DNA of 42,539 nucleotides. Origin: Stutzerimonas chloritidismutans AW-1. GTDB taxonomy: Bacteria > Pseudomonadota > Gammaproteobacteria > Pseudomonadales > Pseudomonadaceae. The notes beneath the pieces were generated by a model, which was not told where the DNA came from, ran no database searches, and worked only from the letters and a program-made list of their open reading frames with translations. Location of the stretch: NCBI RefSeq assembly GCF_000495915.1, contig NZ_AOFQ01000008.1, positions 1 through 42,539 on the forward strand. The letters run 5' to 3'. The position numbers and the translations under genes were made by a program. Below, one piece after another: positions 9,226-17,137 of the stretch. The first letter of the stretch is position 1. Each line of letters begins with the position of its first letter.

Positions 9226-9358
9226 CCATGTTCCTCCTGTTCAGTCCATGTATCAGCGCATGGGCGCTTGCGGAGCCCCGTGTAACACAGGCCGGCCGCT
9301 CTAGAATGCATGGTCCGCGCATTCCAGAACGACGATGGCGGAATCTGTTCAGTGCTTC

Positions 9359-9392
9359 GCAAAAAGCATTCGGCCAGGCGAGCCTGGCCGAA
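9359..9392 (-). terminator. Rho-independent terminator after hcp
   Basis: An 11-bp perfect stem (9369-9379 with 9382-9392, GCCTGGCC core) with a very short loop is followed on the minus strand by TGCTTTTT. It lies directly after the hcp stop, so hcp is mainly its own transcript and vgrG probably relies on readthrough or its own promoter. Confidence 0.8.
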
Positions 9393-9408
9393 GCGGGACC
9401 GCGGCGAA

Positions 9409-9927
9409 TCAGCCAGCGATCGGGGTGCGCCAGTCGTCGGAGCCGGAGGTGCCGGAAACCTCGTGGGTCCAGACGATCTTGCGGTAGGTGAAGTACACGT
9501 CTTCCAGATGAGTGAAATGGGACATGTTCGGGTCCTGGCAGTTGGGCATGCGCGACTGCACGTCGACGATCACCGCATCTTCCAGTTCGATGGTGAAGTA
9601 GTGTTCCTGGGTGCCGGTGGACGAGGTGCGGTACCACTCCAGACGGCACTTGTTCAGGCGCTCGCCGGAAGTCAGAGCGTTGAAGATCAGCGGCGACGAC
9701 TTATCGAATACCTTGGTGATCATCAGCGGCTTGTGTACGCGCTGGCCTGTCGGCTGGCCGGACTGCGGGTCACGCGGGATGATGACCTGATGCTGGAAGG
9801 CCTGCACCAGGATCTGGTCCTCATGGCCTTCCTGGAAGATGTTGCCAACCGAGTCCTCGGTGAAGGTGCCGGCGGTGATCAGGCCTTGCTTGGTGCCTTC
9901 GAGGGACAGATACGCGGGTGTTGGCAT
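9409..9927 (-). CDS. hcp: Hcp, T6SS tube protein
   Basis: 172 residues, the usual Hcp length. The start MPTPAYLSLEG with AAGGAGAG eight bases upstream was preferred over an in-frame extension of 13 residues. Family blocks are present: GLITAG and EDSVGN near 14-28, EDQILVQAFQHQV near 34-47, HKPLMITKVFDKSSP near 65-80, and HYFTIELEDAVIVDV near 107-122. Hcp hexamers stack to form the expelled tube. This is an orphan hcp: no tss structural genes are in the window, so the module must be served by a T6SS apparatus encoded elsewhere. Confidence 0.95.
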   Translation of the reverse strand: MPTPAYLSLEGTKQGLITAGTFTEDSVGNIFQEGHEDQILVQAFQHQVIIPRDPQSGQPTGQRVHKPLMITKVFDKSSPLIFNALTSGERLNKCRLEWYRTSSTGTQEHYFTIELEDAVIVDVQSRMPNCQDPNMSHFTHLEDVYFTYRKIVWTHEVSGTSGSDDWRTPIAG

Positions 9928-10242
9928 GGGTGCTCTCCTTGTCTGAAATGAGTGCCAAATGGCCATTTCGTAACAACAATCGCCATGCCAAAAATAAAAA
10001 ACTGCTTATTTATCAAAAAGATATCTAATTTAAATTACACAGCCCGAATAGCAGAAGTGATGCCCGACACAGAAAGCTGCGCAAGTTCCTGCGCAGACAT
10101 GGCAACAAGTTGCGCAACGCCCACCAAGCTCGTGACTCATCGCACTGCGAACAGCTTACCCACAAACTTATCCACAGAATGCTGCGCAAGAAATTGCGCA
10201 GGCCATTGCCCCTGATGAGGCCTCATCCACTTTTCTGCAGGC
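9928..10242. other. Non-coding region with AT-rich tract, DnaA-box-like 9-mers and TGCGCA dyads
   Basis: No credible gene. From about 9975 to 10045 the DNA is strikingly AT-rich for this genome. After it come CTGCGCA...TGCGCAG (10077-10096), the perfect palindrome GTTGCGCAAC (10109-10118), TTACCCACA (10156-10164) and TTATCCACA (10168-10176), the second a consensus DnaA box, and CTGCGCAAGAAATTGCGCAG (10182-10201). The hcp promoter must lie in the left part, but no clear -35/-10 pair was found. Confidence 0.6.
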
Positions 10243-10285
10243 AAAAAAAACCTCGAACTTCATTGGGGGAGGGGGAAGTTCGAGG
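10243..10285 (-). terminator. Terminator of the ErsA-like sRNA
   Basis: A perfect 11-bp stem (CCTCGAACTTC at 10251-10261 with its complement at 10275-10285) is followed on the minus strand by eight T. It defines the sRNA 3' end and may also stop transcripts from polA. Confidence 0.9.
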
Positions 10286-10371
10286 TCCAAATCCGGACCG
10301 CTAGGGCGGGGTCCAGAGATCTGCCAACACTTAACACAACAAGGAGCATCGAAGGGCTTTTACACCCTTCG
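10243..10371 (-). ncRNA. ersA: ErsA-like small RNA (Spot 42-positioned)
   Basis: About 129 nt from a predicted start near 10371 to the U-run of a strong terminator. It lies directly downstream of polA on the same strand, the place of ErsA in Pseudomonas aeruginosa (132 nt, between polA and engB). The promoter matches AlgU, known to drive ErsA. The 5' part folds into a hairpin (GAAGGG...CCCTTC) and the middle has an exposed CU-rich and GUGUUAAGUGUU stretch. ErsA acts with Hfq on envelope and exopolysaccharide mRNAs such as algC in P. aeruginosa; the targets here are not known. The ends are predicted, not measured. Confidence 0.85.
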
Positions 10372-10376
10372 CATGC

Positions 10377-10404
10377 TCTGACCGGATGGTTGCAGCGGAA
10401 GTTC
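10377..10404 (-). promoter_or_regulatory. AlgU (sigma-22/sigma-E) promoter of the ErsA-like sRNA
   Basis: On the minus strand GAACTT (10399-10404) and TCAGA (10377-10381) are separated by 17 bp, close to the AlgU consensus GAACTT-N16/17-TCTGA. This links the sRNA to envelope stress. The polA stop is 52 bp upstream. Confidence 0.85.
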
Positions 10405-10455
10405 AACGCGGACGAAAAAAATTTCGTCGACTACCGACATTTTTCGGCAGCCCGG

Positions 10456-13200
10456 TCAGTGGGCCTCGTCCCAGTTGTTGCCAACGCCCGCTTCGACCAG
10501 CAGCGGTACGTCCAGCTGGGCCGCCTCGCTCATCAACGGACAGATCTGCTGGCGGACCTGCTCGACCAGGTCTTCGCGCACTTCCAGCACCAATTCATCG
10601 TGTACCTGCAGGATCACCCGCGCATCCAGCCCGCTCTGCTGCAGCCAGCCGTCCACGGCGATCATGGCGCGCTTGATGATGTCCGCTGCGGTGCCCTGCA
10701 TCGGCGCGTTGATCGCGGTGCGCTCGGCGCCCTTGCGCATGGCGCCGTTCTTCGAATTGATCTCCGGCAGGTATAGGCGCCGGCCGAACAGCGTCTCGAC
10801 ATAGCCCTGCTCGGCGGCCTGGGTGCGGGTGCGCTCCATGTAGGCCAGCACGCCGGGGTAGCGGGCGAAATAACGGTCGATGTACTCCTGCGCTTCCTTG
10901 CGGCCGACGTCGATCTGCTTGGCCAGGCCGAAGGCGCTCATGCCGTAGATCAGGCCGAAGTTGATCGCCTTGGCGCTGCGTCGCTGGTCGTTGCTGACCT
11001 GCTCCAGCGGCACGCCGAACACCTCGGCAGCGGTGGCGCGGTGCACGTCGAGGTCGTTCTGGAAAGCGTGCAGCAGACCGGCATCCTGCGCCAGATGAGC
11101 CATGATGCGCAGCTCGATCTGCGAGTAGTCGGCCGCGAGCAGCTTGTAGCCCGGCGCCGCGATGAAGGCCTGGCGAATACGCCGGCCCTCGGCGGTGCGG
11201 ATCGGGATGTTCTGCAGGTTCGGATCGCTGGAAGACAACCGCCCGGTGGCGGTCACCGCCTGGTGGTAGCTGGTGTGGATGCGCCCGGTGCGGGGGTTGA
11301 TCTGCTGCGGCAGCTTGTCGGTGTAGGTGCCCTTGAGCTTGCTCAAGGAGCGGTGCTGCATGATCACCTTGGGCAGCGGGTAATCCTGCTCGGCCAGTTC
11401 AGCCAGCACGCTTTCCGCGGTGGACGGCTGGCCGCCGGCGGTCTTGGAGATTACCGGGCAGCCGAGCTTGTCATAGAGGATCGCGCAGAGCTGCTTGGGC
11501 GAGCCGAGGTTGAACTCCTCGCCGGCAATATCGAAGGCCTCGCGTTCCAGCTGCACCAGCTTGTCGCCCAGCTCGACGCTCTGCTGGCCGAGCAACTGCG
11601 CATCGACCAGCGCGCCGTTGCGCTCGATGCGCGCCAGCACCGGCACCAGCGGCATCTCGATCTCGGTCAGCACCTTGAGCAGCGATGGCGTCTGCTCCAG
11701 CTTGCCGAGCAAGGTCTGGTGCAGGCGCAGGGTGACATCGGCGTCCTCGGCGGCGTAGGGGCCGGCCTGTTCGATGGCGATCTGGTCGAAGGTCAGCTGC
11801 TTGGCGCCCTTGCCGGCGATGTCCTCGAAACGGATGGTGCCACGGCCGAGATATTTCAGCGCCAGGCTATCCATGTCGTGGCGAGTGGCGGTGGCGTCCA
11901 GCACGTAGGATTCGAGCATGGTGTCGAAGGTCATGCCGCGCATCTCGATGCCGTAGTGCATCAGCACGTTCATGTCGTACTTGCCGTGCTGGCAGATCTT
12001 GGTCTTCGCCGGATCCTCCAGCAGCGGCTTGAGCGCGCCAAGCACGGCATCAAGCTCGAGCTGCTGCGGCACACCCATATAGGAATGACGCAGCGGCACA
12101 TAGGCCGCCTGGCCCGGCTCGACGGCGAACGACACGCCGACCAGCTCGGCGCGCTGAGCATCGATGCTGGTGGTTTCGGTATCGAAGGCGAAGCACTCGG
12201 CGTTCTTCAGGCGCTCGAGCCAGGCATCGAACTCGGCCGGATCGAGGATCGTGGTGTACTCGGCTTCGGCCTGGATCGAGCAGCCTTCGGGCTGCACCTC
12301 GCAGTTCTCGCCCGCGGCCTTGGCCTCGCGCAGCAGGTCGTCCAGCCAGTTCTTGAATTCCAGCTCGCGGTACAGCGCAATCAGCGCCTCGCGGTGCGGC
12401 TCGCCGGGCATCAGGTCGGCGACCTCGACGTCCAGCGGCACGTCGAGCTTGATGGTCGCCAGCTCATAAGACATGAAGGCGGCGTCGCGGTGTTCGGCGA
12501 GCTTGGCGCCCAGTGACTTGGCGCCGCGGATCGGCAGGCCGGCGACCTGGTCGAGGTTGTCGTAAAGCCCCTTGAGCCCGCCGGGAATACCGTTGAGCAG
12601 GCCACAGGCAGTCTTTTCACCCACGCCTGGCACGCCCGGAATGTTGTCGACCTTGTCGCCCATCAGCGCAAGGAAGTCGATGATCAGCTCCGGGCCGACG
12701 CCGAACTTGTTCTTCACGCCTTCGATGTCATAAACGCTGCCGGTCATGGTGTTGACCAGGGTGACGTGCGGACAGACCAGCTGCGCCATGTCCTTGTCGC
12801 CGGTGGAGATGATCACGTCGCGGCCGAGCGCCGCGCACTGGCGCGCCAGGGTGCCAATGACGTCGTCGGCCTCCACGCCTTCCACGCACAGCAGCGGCAT
12901 GCCGAGGGCACGGACGCTGGCATGCAGCGGCTCGACCTGGGAGCGCAGGTCATCCGGCATCGGCGGACGATGAGACTTGTAGTTCTCGAACAGCGCGTCG
13001 CGGAAGGTTGGCCCCTTGGCATCGAAAACCACCGCGAACGGACTGTCCGGGTATTGCCGACGCAGGCTGAGCAGCATGTTCAGCACGCCCTTGACCGCGC
13101 CGGTCGGCTTTCCGGTTGAGGTGGTCAGAGGAGGCAGGGCATGGAAGGCGCGATAGAGGTAGGACGAACCGTCCACCAGGATGAGGGGAGCTTGGCTCAT
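10456..13200 (-). CDS. polA: DNA polymerase I
   Basis: 914 residues, full length. The start MSQAPLILVDGSSYLYRAF was chosen because the 5'-nuclease domain begins there; an in-frame extension of 17 residues has no family support. Domains: 5'-3' exonuclease (about 1-290, with GDKDMAQLV near 115), 3'-5' proofreading exonuclease (about 330-510, FDTETTS near 355), and the polymerase domain with motif A DYSQIELR near 690, the O-helix RRSAKAINFGLIYGMSAFGL near 740 and motif C HDEL near 867. It fills Okazaki fragment gaps and acts in repair. Divergent from the DUF2782 gene. Confidence 0.98.
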   Translation of the reverse strand: MSQAPLILVDGSSYLYRAFHALPPLTTSTGKPTGAVKGVLNMLLSLRRQYPDSPFAVVFDAKGPTFRDALFENYKSHRPPMPDDLRSQVEPLHASVRALGMPLLCVEGVEADDVIGTLARQCAALGRDVIISTGDKDMAQLVCPHVTLVNTMTGSVYDIEGVKNKFGVGPELIIDFLALMGDKVDNIPGVPGVGEKTACGLLNGIPGGLKGLYDNLDQVAGLPIRGAKSLGAKLAEHRDAAFMSYELATIKLDVPLDVEVADLMPGEPHREALIALYRELEFKNWLDDLLREAKAAGENCEVQPEGCSIQAEAEYTTILDPAEFDAWLERLKNAECFAFDTETTSIDAQRAELVGVSFAVEPGQAAYVPLRHSYMGVPQQLELDAVLGALKPLLEDPAKTKICQHGKYDMNVLMHYGIEMRGMTFDTMLESYVLDATATRHDMDSLALKYLGRGTIRFEDIAGKGAKQLTFDQIAIEQAGPYAAEDADVTLRLHQTLLGKLEQTPSLLKVLTEIEMPLVPVLARIERNGALVDAQLLGQQSVELGDKLVQLEREAFDIAGEEFNLGSPKQLCAILYDKLGCPVISKTAGGQPSTAESVLAELAEQDYPLPKVIMQHRSLSKLKGTYTDKLPQQINPRTGRIHTSYHQAVTATGRLSSSDPNLQNIPIRTAEGRRIRQAFIAAPGYKLLAADYSQIELRIMAHLAQDAGLLHAFQNDLDVHRATAAEVFGVPLEQVSNDQRRSAKAINFGLIYGMSAFGLAKQIDVGRKEAQEYIDRYFARYPGVLAYMERTRTQAAEQGYVETLFGRRLYLPEINSKNGAMRKGAERTAINAPMQGTAADIIKRAMIAVDGWLQQSGLDARVILQVHDELVLEVREDLVEQVRQQICPLMSEAAQLDVPLLVEAGVGNNWDEAH

Positions 13201-13276
13201 GAGCGGAATCAACCTTTTCGGCGGGCCCGGAGCTAGAATGCCAAGGACCACTTATCGACAAAGGGACAAGGTTACC

Positions 13277-13561
13277 ATGCGCGCTCTCAAACACCTGATG
13301 CTGGCCAGCCTGCTGGCGTGCGCTCCCCTGGCCGGTTTTGCCCAGGAGTCGGTCGACGGCGAGCCCGACGTAACCATCCGTCAGGAAGGCGACCGTACCG
13401 TCGAGGAATACCGCGTCAATGGCTTCCTCTATGCCGTGAAAGTCACGCCCAAGCATGGCAAACCGTACTTTCTGGTGCGCGCAGACGGCAATGACGGCAA
13501 CTTCGTCCGTTCCGACCAGCCGGACATGCTGATCCCCTCCTGGAAGATCTTCAGCTGGTAA
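13277..13561 (+). CDS. DUF2782 family periplasmic protein
   Basis: 94 residues with a clear signal peptide (about 1-22, LASLLACAPLAGFAQ) and a small domain containing VEEYRVNGFLYAVKVTP and PYFLVRADG, the pattern of DUF2782. In pseudomonads this gene regularly stands between polA and thrB. The function is unknown. The gene is 24 bp upstream of thrB and probably co-transcribed with it. Confidence 0.85.
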   Translation: MRALKHLMLASLLACAPLAGFAQESVDGEPDVTIRQEGDRTVEEYRVNGFLYAVKVTPKHGKPYFLVRADGNDGNFVRSDQPDMLIPSWKIFSW

Positions 13562-13585
13562 CCCATCAACCGCCGGGAGGACAGC

Positions 13586-14539
13586 ATGTCGGTATTCACG
13601 CCCCTGCAACGCGATGAACTGGAAGCCTTTCTGGCGCCGTACCGGCTCGGCCGGTTGCGCGGCTTCCAGGGCATCGTCGCAGGCAGCGAGAACAGCAATT
13701 TCTTCGTCAGCCTCGAACAGGGCGAATACGTCCTGACGCTGATCGAGCGTGGTCCGACCCAGGATTTGCCGTTCTTCATCGAGCTGCTCGACGTGCTGCA
13801 CCGCGCCGGCCTGCCGGTGCCCTATGCGCTGCGCAGCGAGCAGGGTGAGGCGCTGCGCAAGCTGGCGGAAAAGCCTGCGCTGCTGCAGCCGCGCCTGCCC
13901 GGCAAGCATGTGATGGCGCCCAATCCGCACCATTGCGCCGAGGTCGGCCGGCTGCTGGCGCGTCTGCATCTGGCCACCCGCGAGCACATCCTCGAACGCG
14001 CCAGCGACCGCGGTCTGGACTGGATGCAGGAACAGGGGCCAAGCCTGGCGCTGAGCCTGTCCGAGGACCAGCTGCCGCTGTTGCGCGAAGGCCTGGCAGA
14101 GATCGCCGAGCTGCGGCCGAAACTCTTCGCCCTACCGCGCGCCAACCTGCACGCCGATCTGTTCCGCGACAACGTGCTGTTCGAAGGCAGCCACCTGACC
14201 GGCGTGATCGACTTCTACAACGCCTGCTCCGGGCCGATGCTCTACGACCTGGCTATCGCCGTGAACGACTGGTGCTCGCACCCCAATGGCGAGATCGACG
14301 GTGAACGCAGCGAACCACTTCTGGCGGCCTACTCCGCCCTGCGCCGCTTCACCCCGGCCGAAGCCGAGCTCTGGCAGCCGATGCTGCGCGTGGCCTGCGT
14401 GCGTTTCTGGCTATCCCGGCTGATCGCGGCGCAGCGTCACGAAGGCAAGACGGACGTGCAGGTGAAAGATCCCGGCGAATTCCATCGGCTGCTGAAAGCG
14501 CGCCAGCATCCATCCAGCGCGCTGCCTTTTGCCTTCTAG
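13586..14539 (+). CDS. thrB: Homoserine kinase
   Basis: 317 residues. It belongs to the aminoglycoside-phosphotransferase-like homoserine kinases (the pseudomonad ThrB), not the GHMP type of E. coli. Visible features are the N-terminal FQGIVAGSENSNFFV block (about 28-42), the catalytic loop HADLFRDN near residue 190 and the metal-binding VIDFYNACSGP near 208. It phosphorylates homoserine in threonine synthesis. GGGAGG precedes the ATG. The genetic position after polA and the DUF2782 gene agrees with the usual locus. Confidence 0.93.
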   Translation: MSVFTPLQRDELEAFLAPYRLGRLRGFQGIVAGSENSNFFVSLEQGEYVLTLIERGPTQDLPFFIELLDVLHRAGLPVPYALRSEQGEALRKLAEKPALLQPRLPGKHVMAPNPHHCAEVGRLLARLHLATREHILERASDRGLDWMQEQGPSLALSLSEDQLPLLREGLAEIAELRPKLFALPRANLHADLFRDNVLFEGSHLTGVIDFYNACSGPMLYDLAIAVNDWCSHPNGEIDGERSEPLLAAYSALRRFTPAEAELWQPMLRVACVRFWLSRLIAAQRHEGKTDVQVKDPGEFHRLLKARQHPSSALPFAF

Positions 14540-14703
14540 GTCGATTCCCGCTACCGGCTCGGCGCGAAAGCGTTCAGCACCTCGCAAATTTTCCAGCGCA
14601 ACTTGCGACCGCCGGGGCTTTACCCCAAAGTGCCGGGCGCACAGGATGCGCGCTGGCGTTAGCCGAAATGCGCGACTCGCCGATCATCGAAAGGAATCGA
14701 TGC

Positions 14704-15330
14704 ATGCCCTCCATCTATCAGCTCAAGCCCCGTTTTCAGGCACTACTACGCCCACTGGTCCAGCGCCTCCATGACAGCGGCATCACGGCCAATCAGGTCA
14801 CGCTGGCAGCGCTGGTCGTGTCGCTGGCAGTCGCAGCGGCGGTCGCGCTGCTGATCGAGCACCTCTGGATCTTCCTGCTGATCCCACTGTGGATGCTGCT
14901 GCGCATGGCACTGAACGCCATCGACGGCATGCTGGCGCGAGAATTCGGCCAGCAATCGAAGCTCGGCGCCTACCTCAACGAACTCTGCGATGTGTCCGCC
15001 GATGCGGCGCTCTACCTGCCGCTCGCGCTGGTGACCGGCGTCTGGCCAGCTGCCGTGGTGCTGGTGGTGGTGCTCGCAGCGCTGACCGAGTACGCCGGTG
15101 TACTCGGTCCGATGGTGGGCGCCTCACGCCGTTACGACGGCCCGATGGGCAAGAGCGACAGGGCCTTCGCCTTCGGCGTGCTGGCCACCGGCGTCGCCCT
15201 GGGCCTGTTGCCAGCCGCCTGGATCAACGGCTTGTTGCTGCTGATCGCCGGGCTGTCGATCCTCACGCTGAGCAACCGGGTCAGACAAGGCCTGGCGGAA
15301 ACCGCAGCGGCGCCAGCCGAAGCGGACTGA
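14704..15330 (+). CDS. CDP-alcohol phosphatidyltransferase, YnbA-like
   Basis: 208 residues with about six membrane segments. The start was chosen from AAGGA eight bases upstream and the MPSIYQLKPRF beginning, which resembles E. coli YnbA. The family signature D-x2-DG-x2-AR-x8-G-x3-D-x3-D is present near residues 78-107, but the first and third Asp are Asn (NAIDGMLAR and GAYLNELCD). The same changes are, as far as I recall, present in YnbA, so they look like a subfamily trait. It would join a CDP-activated lipid to an alcohol; the alcohol is unknown. First of a three-gene cassette with an acyltransferase and a CdsA homologue. Confidence 0.8.
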   Translation: MPSIYQLKPRFQALLRPLVQRLHDSGITANQVTLAALVVSLAVAAAVALLIEHLWIFLLIPLWMLLRMALNAIDGMLAREFGQQSKLGAYLNELCDVSADAALYLPLALVTGVWPAAVVLVVVLAALTEYAGVLGPMVGASRRYDGPMGKSDRAFAFGVLATGVALGLLPAAWINGLLLLIAGLSILTLSNRVRQGLAETAAAPAEAD

Positions 15331-15383
15331 ACCGCCACCCGCCCGCACCACCGACTTTCCGCCCCGATACCGAGGAACCTCCC

Positions 15384-16004
15384 ATGCTCGGCGCCCTGCT
15401 CGCCTTCGCGATCACTTCCGTTGCACGCCTGCTAACCGGTACGCGCAGCCTCTGGATCGGCTGCGCGCCGCTCAACCGGCAACGCATCTATTTCGCCAAC
15501 CACAGCAGCCACGGTGATTTCGTGCTGCTCTGGGCATCGCTGCCGCCTGACCTGCGGCGCAGGACCCGGCCCGTCGCCGGCGCCGATTACTGGCAGAGCA
15601 GCGCGCTGCGCCGCTTCGTCATCCATCGCCTGTTCAACGGTGTGCTGGTGGAGCGCGAGCGCAGCGGCCCGGAGTCGAATCCGCTGCAACCAATGCTCGA
15701 CGCCCTGGCCGGCGGCGATTCACTGATCCTCTTCCCCGAGGGCACGCGCAATCTGGAAGAAGGCCTGCTGCCGTTCAAGAGCGGGCTGTATCGCCTGGGC
15801 CTGGCGTGTCCGGACGTGGAGCTGGTGCCGGTGTGGATCGCCAACCTCAATCGGGTGATGCCCAAGGGCCGCAGCCTGCCGCTGCCCCTGCTGTGCAGCG
15901 TCAGCTTCGGTGCACCAATGAGTATCGAAAAGGACGAGGACAAAGACGCGTTTCTGCAGCGCGCTCGCCTGGCTCTGCTAGAACTGGCCCCGAAGGAAGA
16001 CTGA
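15384..16004 (+). CDS. PlsC-like 1-acyl-glycerol-3-phosphate acyltransferase
   Basis: 206 residues. The acyltransferase motif I NHSSHGD (HX4D) is near residue 38 and motif III FPEGTR near residue 117, with a membrane-associated N-terminus. The start at 15384 is preceded by GAGGAA; the frame is open further upstream but only as antisense-like noise across the previous gene. It is likely to acylate lysophosphatidate to phosphatidate, the substrate of the next gene's product, from which it is separated by one base. A secondary PlsC: housekeeping copies are expected elsewhere. Confidence 0.85.
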   Translation: MLGALLAFAITSVARLLTGTRSLWIGCAPLNRQRIYFANHSSHGDFVLLWASLPPDLRRRTRPVAGADYWQSSALRRFVIHRLFNGVLVERERSGPESNPLQPMLDALAGGDSLILFPEGTRNLEEGLLPFKSGLYRLGLACPDVELVPVWIANLNRVMPKGRSLPLPLLCSVSFGAPMSIEKDEDKDAFLQRARLALLELAPKED

Positions 16005-16005
16005 C

Positions 16006-16935
16006 ATGGATCGCAATACCCTGCTGCTGTTCGCCGGTATCGGTGCCCTGCTCGCCCTGGCATCGCTGATCGGCTTCGTCCTCAAGCGTCGCAGCGGCGG
16101 CGAGAGTCCGGTGATCGACAACCTCAACGCCCGCATCAATGCCTGGTGGGTGATGGTAGCGCTGATCGGTATCGCCTTCTGGCTCGGCCACACCGCCGTG
16201 GTGATCCTCTTCTACCTGGTGTCGTTCTTCGCGTTGCGCGAATTCATGACGCTGACGCCGACACGCAGCAGCGACTATCCGGCCTTGGTCGCGGCGTTCT
16301 ACCTGGTGCTGCCGCTACAGTATCTGCTGGTAGCGGTCGGCTGGTACGGCCTGTTCGCCATCTTCATTCCGGTCTACGTGTTCCTGTTGCTGCCGATCCT
16401 GGCGTCGCTGGGTGGCGACACCACGCGCTTTCTCGAACGTGCCTCGAAGGTGCAATGGGGCCTGATGATCGCAGTCTTCTGCGTCTCCCACGTCCCTGCC
16501 CTGCTCACCCTGGAAATTGCCGGCTACGAAGGTCGCAACCTGCTGCTGATCGCCTGGCTGATCATCGTCGTGCAGCTCTCCGACGTGTTGCAGTACGTCT
16601 GCGGCAAGCTGGCCGGCAAGCGCAAGATCGCGCCGCGTCTGTCGCCGTCCAAGACCGTCGAAGGCTTCGTCGGCGGGATCTTCCTCGCGACACTGATCGG
16701 CGCGGCGCTGTTCTGGATCACCCCGTTCGCCTGGTGGCAGGCGGCGCTGATGGCGCTGCTGCTGAACCTGCTGGGCTTCTTCGGCGGCCTGGTGATGTCG
16801 GCGATCAAACGCGACCGTGGCGTCAAGGACTGGGGGCACATGATCGAGGGCCACGGCGGCATGCTCGACCGGCTCGATTCGGTCTGCTTCGCCGCGCCGA
16901 TCTTCTTCCACCTGGTGCGCTACGGCTGGACCTGA
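16006..16935 (+). CDS. CdsA-like phosphatidate cytidylyltransferase
   Basis: 309 residues with about eight membrane segments. The C-terminal CDP-diglyceride synthase signature is clear (SAIKRDRGVKDWGHMIEGHG, about residues 265-285, then GGMLDRLDS). It makes CDP-diacylglycerol from phosphatidate and CTP. The start lies one base after the acyltransferase stop, so the two are coupled. With the preceding two genes it gives a complete path from lysophosphatidate to a CDP-diacylglycerol-derived phospholipid, like the E. coli ynb genes. Confidence 0.88.
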   Translation: MDRNTLLLFAGIGALLALASLIGFVLKRRSGGESPVIDNLNARINAWWVMVALIGIAFWLGHTAVVILFYLVSFFALREFMTLTPTRSSDYPALVAAFYLVLPLQYLLVAVGWYGLFAIFIPVYVFLLLPILASLGGDTTRFLERASKVQWGLMIAVFCVSHVPALLTLEIAGYEGRNLLLIAWLIIVVQLSDVLQYVCGKLAGKRKIAPRLSPSKTVEGFVGGIFLATLIGAALFWITPFAWWQAALMALLLNLLGFFGGLVMSAIKRDRGVKDWGHMIEGHGGMLDRLDSVCFAAPIFFHLVRYGWT

Positions 16936-17137
16936 CCAGCCTGGCACTTGCGCTGCCCGGCGAACCGCCGATCGCCCCGAGGGTCGAACCTGCCACGGCT
17001 CTCGGAGCGATTTGCCTCTCGCCTACCGAACGGATCGCCCACCGCTGCTGCGCCACCGCGTTAAGATGGCAGCACGCAGCCGCCGTTTCGGTGCACCAGC
17101 TCCGCGATGGTGTCGCCATCGAATTCAGGAATCACCA

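Noticed and set aside
7429..9285. Plus-strand frames opposite vgrG
   Set aside because: Valine-rich shadow of the vgrG codons; no start signal.
9940..9960. Sigma-54-like TGGCAC before hcp
   Set aside because: The -12 GC is missing at the required spacing.
10411..10428. Terminator after polA (GACGAAA...TTTCGTC)
   Set aside because: The stem loop is there but no T-run follows on the minus strand; the following bases are the sRNA -35 region.
11041..12516. Long open frame on the plus strand inside polA
   Set aside because: polA on the other strand is certain; the frame is a GC-rich antisense shadow.
14541..14703. AlgU-type promoter before the lipid cassette (CAACTT...)
   Set aside because: The -10 partner TCTGA is not present at 16-17 bp.
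16942..16956. Sigma-54-like TGGCAC-N5-CTGC before ppnN
   Set aside because: The GG-N10-GC spacing is right but the -12 element is off by one base, there is no activator site, and such matches are expected by chance in GC-rich DNA.
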